From Methanomassiliicoccales archaeon (lineage in GTDB: Archaea > Thermoplasmatota > Thermoplasmata > Methanomassiliicoccales > UBA472), in NCBI GenBank assembly GCA_026394395.1, contig JAPKYK010000003.1:324547-388546 (forward strand): a stretch of 64,000 bases of DNA, read 5' to 3'. The position numbers and the translations under genes are program-made. Shown in pieces: positions 11,476 to 19,712 of the stretch. The notes under the pieces were generated by a model. It was not told the DNA's origin. It did not search any database and saw only the letters and a list, made by a program, of their open reading frames with translations. Position 1 is the first letter of the stretch. The number at the start of each line of letters is the position of its first letter.

Positions 11476-11985
11476 TTGGCTGAAGCGAAGAAGACTACCA
11501 GTACAGAAGAGAAGGACGACTTCCGGTACATTGTCCGTATAGTAAACACGGACATTGACGGCAAAAAGCCCACCGTGGTCGGCCTGCAGAGCATAAAAGG
11601 CGTGGGAAAGAGAGTGGCCGAGGTCGTGGTCCGGAAGGCCGGGGTAGACCGTTCAGTTAAGATCGGTTCCTTGGACGAGGCCGCCACTGACGAGCTGGCC
11701 AACCTTATCGCAACCTATTCCGATTACGCCCCCACCTGGGCCATCAACCGCCAGAACGACTACGAGACCGGAGAGGACCAGCACATCGTCGGTACCGATC
11801 TGGACATGGTTCTCAAAGACGACATCAACCGTCTGAAGATGATCAGGTGCTACCGCGGTGTGCGCCACGAGTCCGGACACAAGGTCCGCGGCCAGCGCAC
11901 CCGGTCCAACGGCAGGAAGGGATTGACCCTGGGCGTTTCCAAGGTCAGGCAAGCCCCCGCCGCCCCTGAAAAGAAGGAGGACTGA
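11476..11985 (+). CDS. rps13: 30S ribosomal protein S13 (uS13)
   Basis: 169 residues from a TTG at 11476, chosen because GAGGGA at 11464-11469 sits 6 bases upstream; a TTG at 11470 is the alternative, and an in-frame ATG at 11413 would fall inside the structured leader. The conserved uS13 features are YIVRIVNTDIDG, the helix-hairpin-helix GLQSIKGVGKRVAEVV, and the C-terminal basic tract CYRGVRHESGHKVRGQRTRSNGR (read in two parts), which lies at the subunit interface near tRNA. First gene of rps13-rps4-rps11-rpoD, a standard archaeal order. Confidence 0.93.
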   Translation: MAEAKKTTSTEEKDDFRYIVRIVNTDIDGKKPTVVGLQSIKGVGKRVAEVVVRKAGVDRSVKIGSLDEAATDELANLIATYSDYAPTWAINRQNDYETGEDQHIVGTDLDMVLKDDINRLKMIRCYRGVRHESGHKVRGQRTRSNGRKGLTLGVSKVRQAPAAPEKKED

Positions 11986-11987
11986 AG

Positions 11988-12674
11988 ATGGGAGATCCTA
12001 AGTTCCCGAGAAGGAGCTTCGACACTCCTTCCCACCCCTGGCAGGGCGAGCGCATAAAGGAGGAGGCCATATTGGTCAAGCAGTACGGCCTCAAGAACAA
12101 GAAGGAGCTGTGGAAGGCCAAGACCATCCTGCGGAACCTGCGCAAGCAGTCCCGTGACCTCCAGGCCCGCCTGAGGACCGGGGAGGAACAGGCCACGATG
12201 GAGGCCGAGAACCTGCTGCACAAGTGCGCTAGGATCGGACTGCTCCCGGCAGATGGGACCAAGCTGGACGATGTCCTGGGCCTTTCCGACCTGGCCTTGC
12301 TGGAACGCCGGCTGCAGACCATGGTCTTCGCCAAGGGACTGGCCTCCACCGTGGGCCAGGCCCGCCAGTTCATCGTTCACGGACACGTTTGCATCGATGA
12401 GCAGAAGATCACCATTCCCGGTTACATCGTCACCCGCGAGGACGAGGACAAGATCATGCTGAACCCGAGGTCCCCCATAGCCGACGAGATGCACCCGCTT
12501 AAGCAAGCCCAGAAGGAGGCCGCCAAGGAGAGGGAGAACAAGAAGGAGGCTGCCGAGTTCAAGAAGGACATGGCTCAGACGAAGTTCGTTAAGCACGTGC
12601 CCAAGGACGTCAAGGAAGCCGTCCAGGACGTTGAGGACGTCCCGGCCGAGCTGCCGACCGAGGAGGTGAACTGA
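11988..12674 (+). CDS. rps4: 30S ribosomal protein S4 (uS4)
   Basis: 228 residues. [18 protein letters not shown] is the typical archaeal N-terminus. The S4 RNA-binding domain is [29 protein letters not shown]. The C-terminus is a charged, alanine-glutamate-lysine rich tail that is longer than in many homologues (last ~60 residues). uS4 is a primary 16S-binding protein. It starts 2 bp after rps13 and its stop overlaps the rps11 start, so translation is coupled. Confidence 0.95.
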   Translation: MGDPKFPRRSFDTPSHPWQGERIKEEAILVKQYGLKNKKELWKAKTILRNLRKQSRDLQARLRTGEEQATMEAENLLHKCARIGLLPADGTKLDDVLGLSDLALLERRLQTMVFAKGLASTVGQARQFIVHGHVCIDEQKITIPGYIVTREDEDKIMLNPRSPIADEMHPLKQAQKEAAKERENKKEAAEFKKDMAQTKFVKHVPKDVKEAVQDVEDVPAELPTEEVN

Positions 12675-13057
12675 TGGGTAAGTGGGGTATCGCCAACGTA
12701 TTCGCCAGCTACAACAACATCATCATCACTTTGACCGATGTCACCGGTGCCGAGACCATAACCAAGTGCACTGGTGGAATGGTGGTCAAGGCGGCCAAGG
12801 ATGAGTCGTCCCCCTACGCAGCCATGAGGGCTGCGGAGAAGGTGGCCGAGATCGCCAAGGAAAAGGGTATCGAGGGCATCCACGTCAAGGTGCGCGCACC
12901 GGGCGGTAATCGCGCCACCTCCCCTGGACCGGGCGCTCAGGCCGCCATAAGGGCCTTGGCCCGTGCCGGCCTCAGGATCGGTCGCATTGAAGATGTTACC
13001 CCTATCCCCCACGACGGAACCAAGAAGAAGGGTGGACGCCGGGGCAGAAGGGTGTAA
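12674..13057 (+). CDS. rps11: 30S ribosomal protein S11 (uS11)
   Basis: 127 residues. [26 protein letters not shown] and [27 protein letters not shown] (both family signatures; shown in part) are present, and the tail [11 protein letters not shown] is the normal basic C-terminus. uS11 forms part of the small-subunit platform. Its ATG overlaps the rps4 stop by one base. Confidence 0.96.
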   Translation: MGKWGIANVFASYNNIIITLTDVTGAETITKCTGGMVVKAAKDESSPYAAMRAAEKVAEIAKEKGIEGIHVKVRAPGGNRATSPGPGAQAAIRALARAGLRIGRIEDVTPIPHDGTKKKGGRRGRRV

Positions 13058-13069
13058 AGGGGCGCCTTT

Positions 13070-13912
13070 ATGCACATAAAGCTGATGAAGGACCAGGAGA
13101 CCGAGACCAGCATCAAGTTCGTGGTGAGCGATGCCAGTCCGGAGAAGGTCAACGCCCTGCGCCGGGCTCTCATCATGGACATCCCCAAGATGGCCATCGA
13201 TGACGTCGAGTTCCTGCTCGGCTCGATAAGGGATGAGGAAGGAAACGAGTACGAGAGCATCAGCCCGGTGTTCGACGAGATCGTGGCCCACCGCCTCGGC
13301 CTCGTTCCCATACCCACCGACCTTGAGCTTTTCGGTTTCCGTAAGAAGTGCTCCTGCGGCGGCGAGGGCTGCCCTAGCTGCACCATCTTGTACAAGCTGG
13401 AGAAACGCGGACCCTGTGAGGTCTATTCCGGGGACCTGGATTCCCTGGGCGGAGACGCTTATCGGCCCAAGGACGAGCTCATCCCCATCGTGCGCCTGGG
13501 CGATCGGCAGGGCATACTGGCCTACGCCACCGCCGAGCTGGGCACGGGAAGGATTCACGCCAAATGGCAGGCCACCCACGGAGTGGGCTACAAGTACATG
13601 CCCACGGTCACCATCGACCCGAAGAAGTGCGATAACGGCGGAAGCTGCATCGCGATCTGCCCCAAGCACGTCATGGCCTTCAAGGACAAGAAGGTGCAGG
13701 TAGTGGACAACAATGCCTGCATCCTCTGCAAGGATTGCGTGAAGGTCTGCCGCATCGGTGCCATATCCATCAAGGGCTCCGAGAACACCTTCATCTTCGA
13801 GTTCGAGACCGACGGCTCCCTGAGCGCCAGGGTCGCCCTGGTCAAGGCCCTCGAATCTTTGGAGCAGACCTTCGACGAGTTCCGCGAGAAGATCGCCTCC
13901 CTCGAAGGTTGA
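13070..13912 (+). CDS. rpo3: DNA-directed RNA polymerase subunit D (Rpo3) with ferredoxin domain
   Basis: 280 residues. The N-terminal dimerisation domain has VNALRRALIMDIPKMAID, as in bacterial alpha and eukaryotic Rpb3. A cysteine-rich loop CSCGGEGCPSC lies near residue 93. An inserted ferredoxin-like domain follows at about 180-235. Its second motif is complete (CILCKDCVKVC), but the first is CDNGGSCIAICP, where the second of the four usual cysteines is glycine. In ferredoxins this pattern gives a [3Fe-4S] rather than [4Fe-4S] cluster; here that is inference. Subunit D seeds assembly of RNA polymerase with subunit L. Last gene of the operon; rpl18e-rpl13-rps9, which often follow in archaea, are not here. 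Confidence 0.95.
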   Translation: MHIKLMKDQETETSIKFVVSDASPEKVNALRRALIMDIPKMAIDDVEFLLGSIRDEEGNEYESISPVFDEIVAHRLGLVPIPTDLELFGFRKKCSCGGEGCPSCTILYKLEKRGPCEVYSGDLDSLGGDAYRPKDELIPIVRLGDRQGILAYATAELGTGRIHAKWQATHGVGYKYMPTVTIDPKKCDNGGSCIAICPKHVMAFKDKKVQVVDNNACILCKDCVKVCRIGAISIKGSENTFIFEFETDGSLSARVALVKALESLEQTFDEFREKIASLEG

Positions 13913-13980
13913 AACGTTAGCAAGGCGGCAGTGCCCGCCATCCTTTCCATTTTTTCATTTGTCAATAGCGGACGGCATGC

Positions 13981-16900
13981 TCAGAAATCGTCCAGGCAGA
14001 TGGTCTTCTTGACCGGGGCGGCCGTTTCCTCCGTTAGCTCCTGGTCCTCCTCCGGGGCGTCGGGGTCCGATCTCGGCCAGATCTCCTCTGGACCCTCCTC
14101 CCCGCCTTCATCGAAGGAGTCCAATGTGGCCGCGCTCTCCTCCTTGCCGAATATGGAGATGATGGATTCCTCAATGAGACGGATGCGCTGCTGGGTGTAG
14201 TCGGAGACGGCGAAGTCCCGGCCTATCCTGCTGGTTACCTCGAGGTACTTCTTGACGCTGGCCTCGTAAACCGTCAGGTTCAGCTTGTGCCCGCAGTAGC
14301 AGTGGCCGCTGAGGGGCACCCGGCGATAGCTCTCACCGCACTTGGTGCAGCGGAACTTCTGCCCGGAGAAGCTGTTGAGGTTGCCGATAAGGTCAGGAAG
14401 GAAGTGCTTGGTGATGACCCTGGAAACGACATCCCCCTCGTCCACCGCCCTTATGCGCTTGGCCAGCTCCACCTGGGCTGTCATCTTGTCCATCATGGTC
14501 TCGAGGGTCTTGTAGGCCGATTCCGGCGGCCCTTCGGCGATGTCGTTGGTATCGTGGGTGATGCCGAAGCCCTCGTATTGCAGCAGGGACTTGATGCGCT
14601 CGGAGACCAGGTCCATGCGCCCTTGCACTTCCTTGGGATGTTTCATCTCCACGCTGGCCCGGTAGAACTCGAGGGGGTATTCCCAGAGCACGTCGATGTT
14701 CTGGGCCTCCTTGTCCACCTCGTTGGGGTCCAAGCGAATGCCCAGCACCAGAGGGGCGTCCATGAGCCCGCCCCGGCTGTCCGGAAGGTAGGAACGGGAG
14801 AAGTTGAGCAGACCGTCCAACAAAAGCACTACGCTGTCCTCGTCCCCGTCGGCGTTCCGCCTCTTGGCCGCGTGGAAGAAAGGGTGCCCGAAGCACACAC
14901 TGGCCCGAGTGAACCCGATCATGCGGCAAAGTATGCCGCCAGAGGTGTGGGGCGCCAGACCCATGGTCAGTTGTCCGATAAGGTCCTCCTTACTCTTGGC
15001 GTTGTAATATCTGGGCAGACCGTAGAACTTGTCCAGCAGGTCATCCACGAAATTGGAAACCCGCACCATGAAGTCCCCGCAGGAGATCGACGGAACGATG
15101 TCCTGGACCTTCAGCTCGCACAGCTGTTCGGGGTCGGTCAGGGGCTGGTCGTGCACGTCGAACTCGTATCCCAGCTCACGCGCTCTCTCCACGCTTAGTC
15201 CGATCTCCCGGGGCCGGAAATGGGTGAGCGGGACGTCGGTCAGGTCGAAGCGGATGGTGCCGTCCTTGTTGACGTAGATCTCGTGCTTGCGACGTAGGAT
15301 GCCCTTTTCCAGGGGCTCGGGGTTGAGGTCCTTGGACTTCAGCTCCTTCTCCCCTTTGAGCTTTGTTAATAGGCTCTTCTCACCCAAAGAGATGCGGGCC
15401 TGCTCCAGCATGTCCTTGACATCGAGGGATATCTCCTGGGCCTCGCCGATCGGTATCGTGTGCCCTCCACACGAGCAATTGTAATAGAGGTAAGGTTTGT
15501 TACCGCACTGTTCGCACTTCCTCACTCCCATCTTGACACTGATGGTCCCTTTCTCTGCGGCCTTCTCCATCAACCTCTGAGGACCGCCGGCCATGCCGAT
15601 GGGGAATATGGTGTGGGAGGGAGCCTTCATGCTACGGTCCTTGGCCTTCTCCGGACGGGCCATGCGCGAGCCTATCCTGGTCACCGAGCGAGGATTGACC
15701 CTGACCCCGGTGCACTTCGATACGACATCCATCACTGGAAGGTCTTCCATCTGGACCGAATCGATGATCTGGCCGTCGTGCAAAAGTCCTAGCCCGGCCA
15801 ACAATGGCAGGGAATATCTCTCCAGCACCACCTCTCCCTCGGTGACGGTGTGCAAGGCTCCCAGCAGTTCAAGGGTGCGCTTGGTCGCCACGTCGGCTGG
15901 TATGATGAGGTGTCCTCCTTCGAGCCGTCCGTTGGCCAGGACGAAGGCCCTCAGAGCCCTGAGCTCTGTGAGCGGAAGGTCGTACCAGAACAGGTTGTAC
16001 TTGGGATGGAGGGGGACGTTGTGCTTTTGGGACATGAGCCAGGCCGCCTGGAAGTCCCCAGGGTCCTCCCAGCCATCCGGAAGCTCGTCACCGCAGACCG
16101 CCCGCAGTTCCGCCCGGTGCCATTCCAGATCGTAATCCCCGGGCACCAGGATGTGATTGTTCTCCACGAACTCGCCGAATGGCAGCAGTATCTGCCCCAC
16201 GTCCACGATCTCCCTGACCTTTCCCTTGCAGGGGAGGAACTCCTCGACAGTGTTGGTCTGCACCAGATTGCCGTTCTCCAGCAGCAGTATCGGTCCCTCT
16301 AGACGGTCGCAGGGGGTCACCGCTCCAGCCTTGCCAGGCCTCTCCAGCTTGATCTGGGTGCCGATGGCCAGGAAGTTGTCCAGGGCATACATGGTGGCCG
16401 GGTTCAGGGCGATAGCTGCCAGGCCGGTGGTCCTCCCCCGTCCGTAGCGGAGGCGGAGGCCGCCGGGGCGGGAGGGGTGGCCGATGACCGGCCGTCCGGC
16501 CACGATGTCCTTGAGGTACTTGTAGTCCGGGACCACCTTGGGACCCTTGTCGTCCTTGCTGTCGCCCTTCTTCAGGCGCAAGTACTCGGTTATGAACTCC
16601 CAACCCTCCAGGCCGAGCTTCTTGACGTGCTTCTCAATCTTGGGGGCCTTGAGACATAGTCCTTCGGCGATGACCAGGCACACGCCCCCGCGCACGGAGT
16701 TGGTCTTGATCCGGGGCAGGTCGCGGAACCCGGATATCTCCTTGTCCTCGGTCTTCTCCCCGTCCACGCAGACCGGGCAATGGCTGTAGATGAGGTCGAT
16801 CTCCTCGTTGCTGGGGGTGTATTGAAGATGCTGGCATTGCTTGTACAGAGGTATCTCTTCTTTGAGACGCTCCACCTCTCCGCGGGTGGGCTGATAGGCC

Positions 16901-17430
16901 CCGATCCCGAACTCCCGGCGCACCACGTCAGCGATGAGCACGCTCATGGCCTGCGCAGTTCCCCCTGCGGACCGGATGGGGCCGTTGAAGAAAAGTGAGA
17001 GATACTCGGTGCCGTCCGTGTTCTGGTTGATCTTAACTCCGGCGATTCCCACGATCGGTGCGACCAGTATCCCTTCGGTGAGGACCGATAGACCCACGCG
17101 CACCGCCCTCTCGATAGCCAGTTCCCGGCCTTCCTGGTCGCCGATCGCCTCCAAGACCAGCTCCTTGGCGATGAGCAGGGAGACCTCCTCGCGGCTCTCG
17201 ATCCGCCGGGATATCTCCCTGATGCGCTCGGCCACGCCATCGACATGCCAGTCGGAGAGCTGCTTCTCCACCCGGTCCGCCAGGTCCTCGGCCGGTGGTA
17301 TCTCCACCTTCAGGCTGGGGTCCAACCCCCGGGAGCGCGCCTCAGTGGCCACGGCGTAGCAGCGCTCGTTCTCTCTGAACAGCTCAGAGAAATATCGGCG
17401 CATGGAATCGCTACAGGCCAGTTCTTGCAA
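13981..17430 (-). CDS. polC: DNA polymerase II (PolD) large subunit DP2
   Basis: 1149 residues, uninterrupted by an intein. The N-terminal domain RRYFSEL ... VEIPPAEDLADRVE is typical. The double-psi beta-barrel core holds LFFNGPIRSAGGTAQAMSV, and the zinc modules are visible as CEQCGNKPYLYYNCSC near residue 650 and CTKCGESYRRVPLSGHCYC near 1055. DP2 is the catalytic subunit of the archaeal replicative polymerase D; DP1 (exonuclease) is not in the window. The extreme C-terminus, after an acidic linker, is KKTICLDDF, which resembles a short PCNA-interacting box. The start used is a TTG at 17430, 31-38 bp below an AT-rich TATA-like element near 17461-17468; the ATG at 17403 is a real alternative. 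Confidence 0.96.
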   Translation of the reverse strand: MQELACSDSMRRYFSELFRENERCYAVATEARSRGLDPSLKVEIPPAEDLADRVEKQLSDWHVDGVAERIREISRRIESREEVSLLIAKELVLEAIGDQEGRELAIERAVRVGLSVLTEGILVAPIVGIAGVKINQNTDGTEYLSLFFNGPIRSAGGTAQAMSVLIADVVRREFGIGAYQPTRGEVERLKEEIPLYKQCQHLQYTPSNEEIDLIYSHCPVCVDGEKTEDKEISGFRDLPRIKTNSVRGGVCLVIAEGLCLKAPKIEKHVKKLGLEGWEFITEYLRLKKGDSKDDKGPKVVPDYKYLKDIVAGRPVIGHPSRPGGLRLRYGRGRTTGLAAIALNPATMYALDNFLAIGTQIKLERPGKAGAVTPCDRLEGPILLLENGNLVQTNTVEEFLPCKGKVREIVDVGQILLPFGEFVENNHILVPGDYDLEWHRAELRAVCGDELPDGWEDPGDFQAAWLMSQKHNVPLHPKYNLFWYDLPLTELRALRAFVLANGRLEGGHLIIPADVATKRTLELLGALHTVTEGEVVLERYSLPLLAGLGLLHDGQIIDSVQMEDLPVMDVVSKCTGVRVNPRSVTRIGSRMARPEKAKDRSMKAPSHTIFPIGMAGGPQRLMEKAAEKGTISVKMGVRKCEQCGNKPYLYYNCSCGGHTIPIGEAQEISLDVKDMLEQARISLGEKSLLTKLKGEKELKSKDLNPEPLEKGILRRKHEIYVNKDGTIRFDLTDVPLTHFRPREIGLSVERARELGYEFDVHDQPLTDPEQLCELKVQDIVPSISCGDFMVRVSNFVDDLLDKFYGLPRYYNAKSKEDLIGQLTMGLAPHTSGGILCRMIGFTRASVCFGHPFFHAAKRRNADGDEDSVVLLLDGLLNFSRSYLPDSRGGLMDAPLVLGIRLDPNEVDKEAQNIDVLWEYPLEFYRASVEMKHPKEVQGRMDLVSERIKSLLQYEGFGITHDTNDIAEGPPESAYKTLETMMDKMTAQVELAKRIRAVDEGDVVSRVITKHFLPDLIGNLNSFSGQKFRCTKCGESYRRVPLSGHCYCGHKLNLTVYEASVKKYLEVTSRIGRDFAVSDYTQQRIRLIEESIISIFGKEESAATLDSFDEGGEEGPEEIWPRSDPDAPEEDQELTEETAAPVKKTICLDDF

Positions 17431-17478
17431 AGAGCACCCCTTCTGGACTAAGGGAGGGGTGAATAAAAAACGTTTGCC

Positions 17479-18465
17479 TCAGAACAGCGCATCCGATTTC
17501 TCCAGAGGTTTGACCAATTGCAGCAAGGCGGTCATTACTTCGGGAACGCCCTCCCCGCTGGCCGCGCACATCTTGAGACGTTCGGAACCGGTGTTGATCA
17601 GGTCGACCTTGTTCTCCACTACCAGTATGGGCACGGCGGGGAACAGCTCACGGACGGCGTCCAGCAACCGGAGCTGCCCGTCCATGCCGTAACCGCAGGT
17701 CTCCGAGGGGTCCAAAATGAACAGAACGGCGTTGGCCAGGTGCTTGAGGGCGGTGACCGCCTGCATCTCGATGCGGTTGCGGTCGCTCAGCTCGCGGTCC
17801 AGCAGGCCGGGGGTGTCGATCACTTGGTAGCGGCGATAGCCCGCTTGGTGTATGCCCACCTCGATGCCCTTGGTGGTGAACGGATAGGCGGCCACGATCG
17901 GTTCGGCCGATGACACCTTCCTTAGGAACTGGCTCTTGCCGACGTTGGGAAAGCCGGCGATGACCATGGTGATCATGTTGTCGTCGAAATCGGGCACTTT
18001 CCGGAACTCGTCGCGGGCGTAGGCCAAGAACTTGAGGTCCGGAGCGACCTTTTTGACCACGGACGAGGCGCGACCGTAGAAGGCCTTGCGGGCGGTGTCG
18101 GCCGACTGCACCGACGAGGAGGTCATGACCTTGCTGGTGTACTGCTTCTGTAGCTCCTTGACCTTGTGGCCAGCCCAGTCCAGGTTGGAAAGCGCCTTCT
18201 TTAGCGGGTCGACGCCCACGGTGACCTCGATCATCTCGGCCAGGAAATCGTCGCGCTCGTTGATGCTGGGAAAAGCCTTGACGTACTTCTGTAAGGTGGA
18301 GGATATGACATCAGTGGCCGAAGCGATGCGAGCCATGGACTTGCGCTTGACCATGTCGGACTTCACCTGCCCCTCCTTATCTATCTTGTTTACCTTGCGG
18401 AAGGCCTTGTCAAGTATCTCCTCCGAGGTGAGAATGGTGGGAATGCGTTTCCTGAGATTGTGCAC
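17479..18465 (-). CDS. NOG1-family GTP-binding protein
   Basis: 328 residues. An N-terminal helical domain of about 160 residues (typical of NOG1) precedes the GTPase domain: G1 GFPNVGKS, G2 area YPFTTKGIEVG, G3 DTPGLLD, and G4 ENKVD (a variant of NKxD). The family works in assembly of the large ribosomal subunit in eukaryotes; the archaeal role is probably the same but this is inference. The minus-strand TATA box TTTATAAAG (18489-18497) lies about 25-30 bp above the ATG at 18465, indicating a leaderless message. It is followed by the DP2 gene on the same strand. Confidence 0.88.
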   Translation of the reverse strand: MHNLRKRIPTILTSEEILDKAFRKVNKIDKEGQVKSDMVKRKSMARIASATDVISSTLQKYVKAFPSINERDDFLAEMIEVTVGVDPLKKALSNLDWAGHKVKELQKQYTSKVMTSSSVQSADTARKAFYGRASSVVKKVAPDLKFLAYARDEFRKVPDFDDNMITMVIAGFPNVGKSQFLRKVSSAEPIVAAYPFTTKGIEVGIHQAGYRRYQVIDTPGLLDRELSDRNRIEMQAVTALKHLANAVLFILDPSETCGYGMDGQLRLLDAVRELFPAVPILVVENKVDLINTGSERLKMCAASGEGVPEVMTALLQLVKPLEKSDALF

Positions 18466-18498
18466 GGACCGTCACAAAGTAGAGGTACTTTATAAAAC

Positions 18499-19203
18499 AT
18501 GGCCAAGTCCATGGGATACGGCCTTCGGGCGGAAGCGGTGCTGACCCGCGGTGGGTTTGATGTCGCCGATCAGACCGCCTATCGTACCTTGCGTTCCGTC
18601 GGTTTACATGGGATCGAAGGGGCGGCCGAGGAACTATGCGTTTCCCCTTCCACCGTCCGCCGCCGCTTGCGGGACCTGGGAAGGCGCCTTAACGGTCAGG
18701 TCTTTCGTAACGGGGAACTAACCTCGCTGGGCCAGGAGATTTTGGAGCAGATGGAACGGCATAGCCGTCTTCTGCAGGAGCAGATGGAGCACCTCTGGAA
18801 GAAGCCCACCCTGACCTGCGACGGTCTCGTTAGGCGGGGGAAGGAGGTCCTGCTGGTCAGAAGGGGGAGGGACCCGTTCAAGGGCCGCTACGCCTTGCCA
18901 GGAGGGATCGTCGAATACGGCGAGAGCACCGAAGAATGCGTGGTGCGGGAGGTCATGGAGGAGACCGGGTTGAGGACCAGGGTGATACGGCTGTTGGGCG
19001 TGCTATCCTCCCCGGACCGTGACCCGCGAGGGCATTTCGTGACCCTGATCTATGAGCTCGAAGTACTGGGTGGCGAGGTCGTAGATAGTGATGATGCGGA
19101 ATCGGCGGGGTTCTTCCCTCTTGACGACCTACCGCCCCTGGCCTTTGACCATTCGCTGCTCATAAAGAAGGCTGTTGACCTCTCTCCGGAAGATGATTTA
19201 TAG
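18499..19203 (+). CDS. HTH domain - Nudix hydrolase fusion
   Basis: 234 residues in two parts. Residues ~25-95 form a LysR/ModE-like winged helix with [21 protein letters not shown] and the wing-turn GQEILEQME. Residues ~105-230 are a Nudix domain; the box is complete, G-x5-E-x7-REVMEETGL, within ALPGGIVEYGESTEE. Nudix enzymes hydrolyse nucleoside diphosphate-linked compounds. A DNA-binding domain fused to a Nudix domain suggests a ligand-sensing regulator, as known for NrtR-type proteins, although there the Nudix domain comes first. Start at ATG 18499 is uncertain: the only TATA box lies just 8 bp upstream, so a GTG at 18538 is possible. An Lrp-type regulator follows. Confidence 0.8.
   Translation: MAKSMGYGLRAEAVLTRGGFDVADQTAYRTLRSVGLHGIEGAAEELCVSPSTVRRRLRDLGRRLNGQVFRNGELTSLGQEILEQMERHSRLLQEQMEHLWKKPTLTCDGLVRRGKEVLLVRRGRDPFKGRYALPGGIVEYGESTEECVVREVMEETGLRTRVIRLLGVLSSPDRDPRGHFVTLIYELEVLGGEVVDSDDAESAGFFPLDDLPPLAFDHSLLIKKAVDLSPEDDL
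19197..19202 (+). promoter_or_regulatory. TATA box before the Lrp-type regulator
   Basis: TTTATA overlapping the stop of the Nudix gene lies about 28 bp before the ATG at 19228, fitting a leaderless transcript of its own. Confidence 0.4.
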
Positions 19204-19227
19204 TCCGGGGGAAGGATACCGGTGGCG

Positions 19228-19671
19228 ATGGGGCAGGACGACCTGGACCAGAACATCCTTCGCATCCTTCAGGGGAACGGCAAGATCAGCATCGAGGAGA
19301 TAGCCGCCATGCTGGACCGCTCCCCGTCCACCATCAGGGACCGTGTACGACGCATGGAGGAGGAGAGGCTGATCCTGGGCTATTCGACCATCGTGGACCA
19401 GGAGCGGCTTGACGTGGACGCCGAGGCCGTGGTTCTCGCGGAGATAGACGCTGAGCACGAGGGGAAGGCCATCAGCGCCCTCATGGCCTTGGAGAGCGTC
19501 AGCGAGGTCATGAAGGTCACCGGGGAACCGCGTTTGATGTTCCGGGTGCAGGCCGCGGACCACAAGGAGCTCCTCAGGTACCTGGACAAGAACGTCCGTC
19601 CTCTGGGGTTCCGGCGCTTGGACGTCCGGCTGGTGCTCGACCGCACCGTCAGGTACCCCGGTTTCGTTTGA
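19228..19671 (+). CDS. Lrp/AsnC-family transcriptional regulator
   Basis: 147 residues. The N-terminal winged helix is DLDQNILRILQGNGKISIEE followed by IAAMLDRSPSTIRDRVRRM, with the recognition helix at STIRDRVRRMEEE. The C-terminal RAM effector domain has the usual VLAEIDAEHEG ... SVSEVMKVTGEPRLMFRVQA pattern. Members bind DNA as oligomers and sense amino acids or other small molecules. An upstream in-frame GTG at 19222 is possible; ATG 19228 is preferred from TATA spacing. It sits between a Nudix regulator and an anion permease, which it may control (inference from position only). Confidence 0.88.
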   Translation: MGQDDLDQNILRILQGNGKISIEEIAAMLDRSPSTIRDRVRRMEEERLILGYSTIVDQERLDVDAEAVVLAEIDAEHEGKAISALMALESVSEVMKVTGEPRLMFRVQAADHKELLRYLDKNVRPLGFRRLDVRLVLDRTVRYPGFV

Positions 19672-19681
19672 TGGCGCTGCC

Positions 19682-19691
19682 TTAATTATAC
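19682..19691 (+). promoter_or_regulatory. TATA box before the permease gene
   Basis: TTAATTATAC lies 22-31 bp before the ATG at 19713; no Shine-Dalgarno sequence is seen, so the message is probably leaderless. Confidence 0.45.
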
Positions 19692-19712
19692 CATATTTTC
19701 TTTACTATCAGA

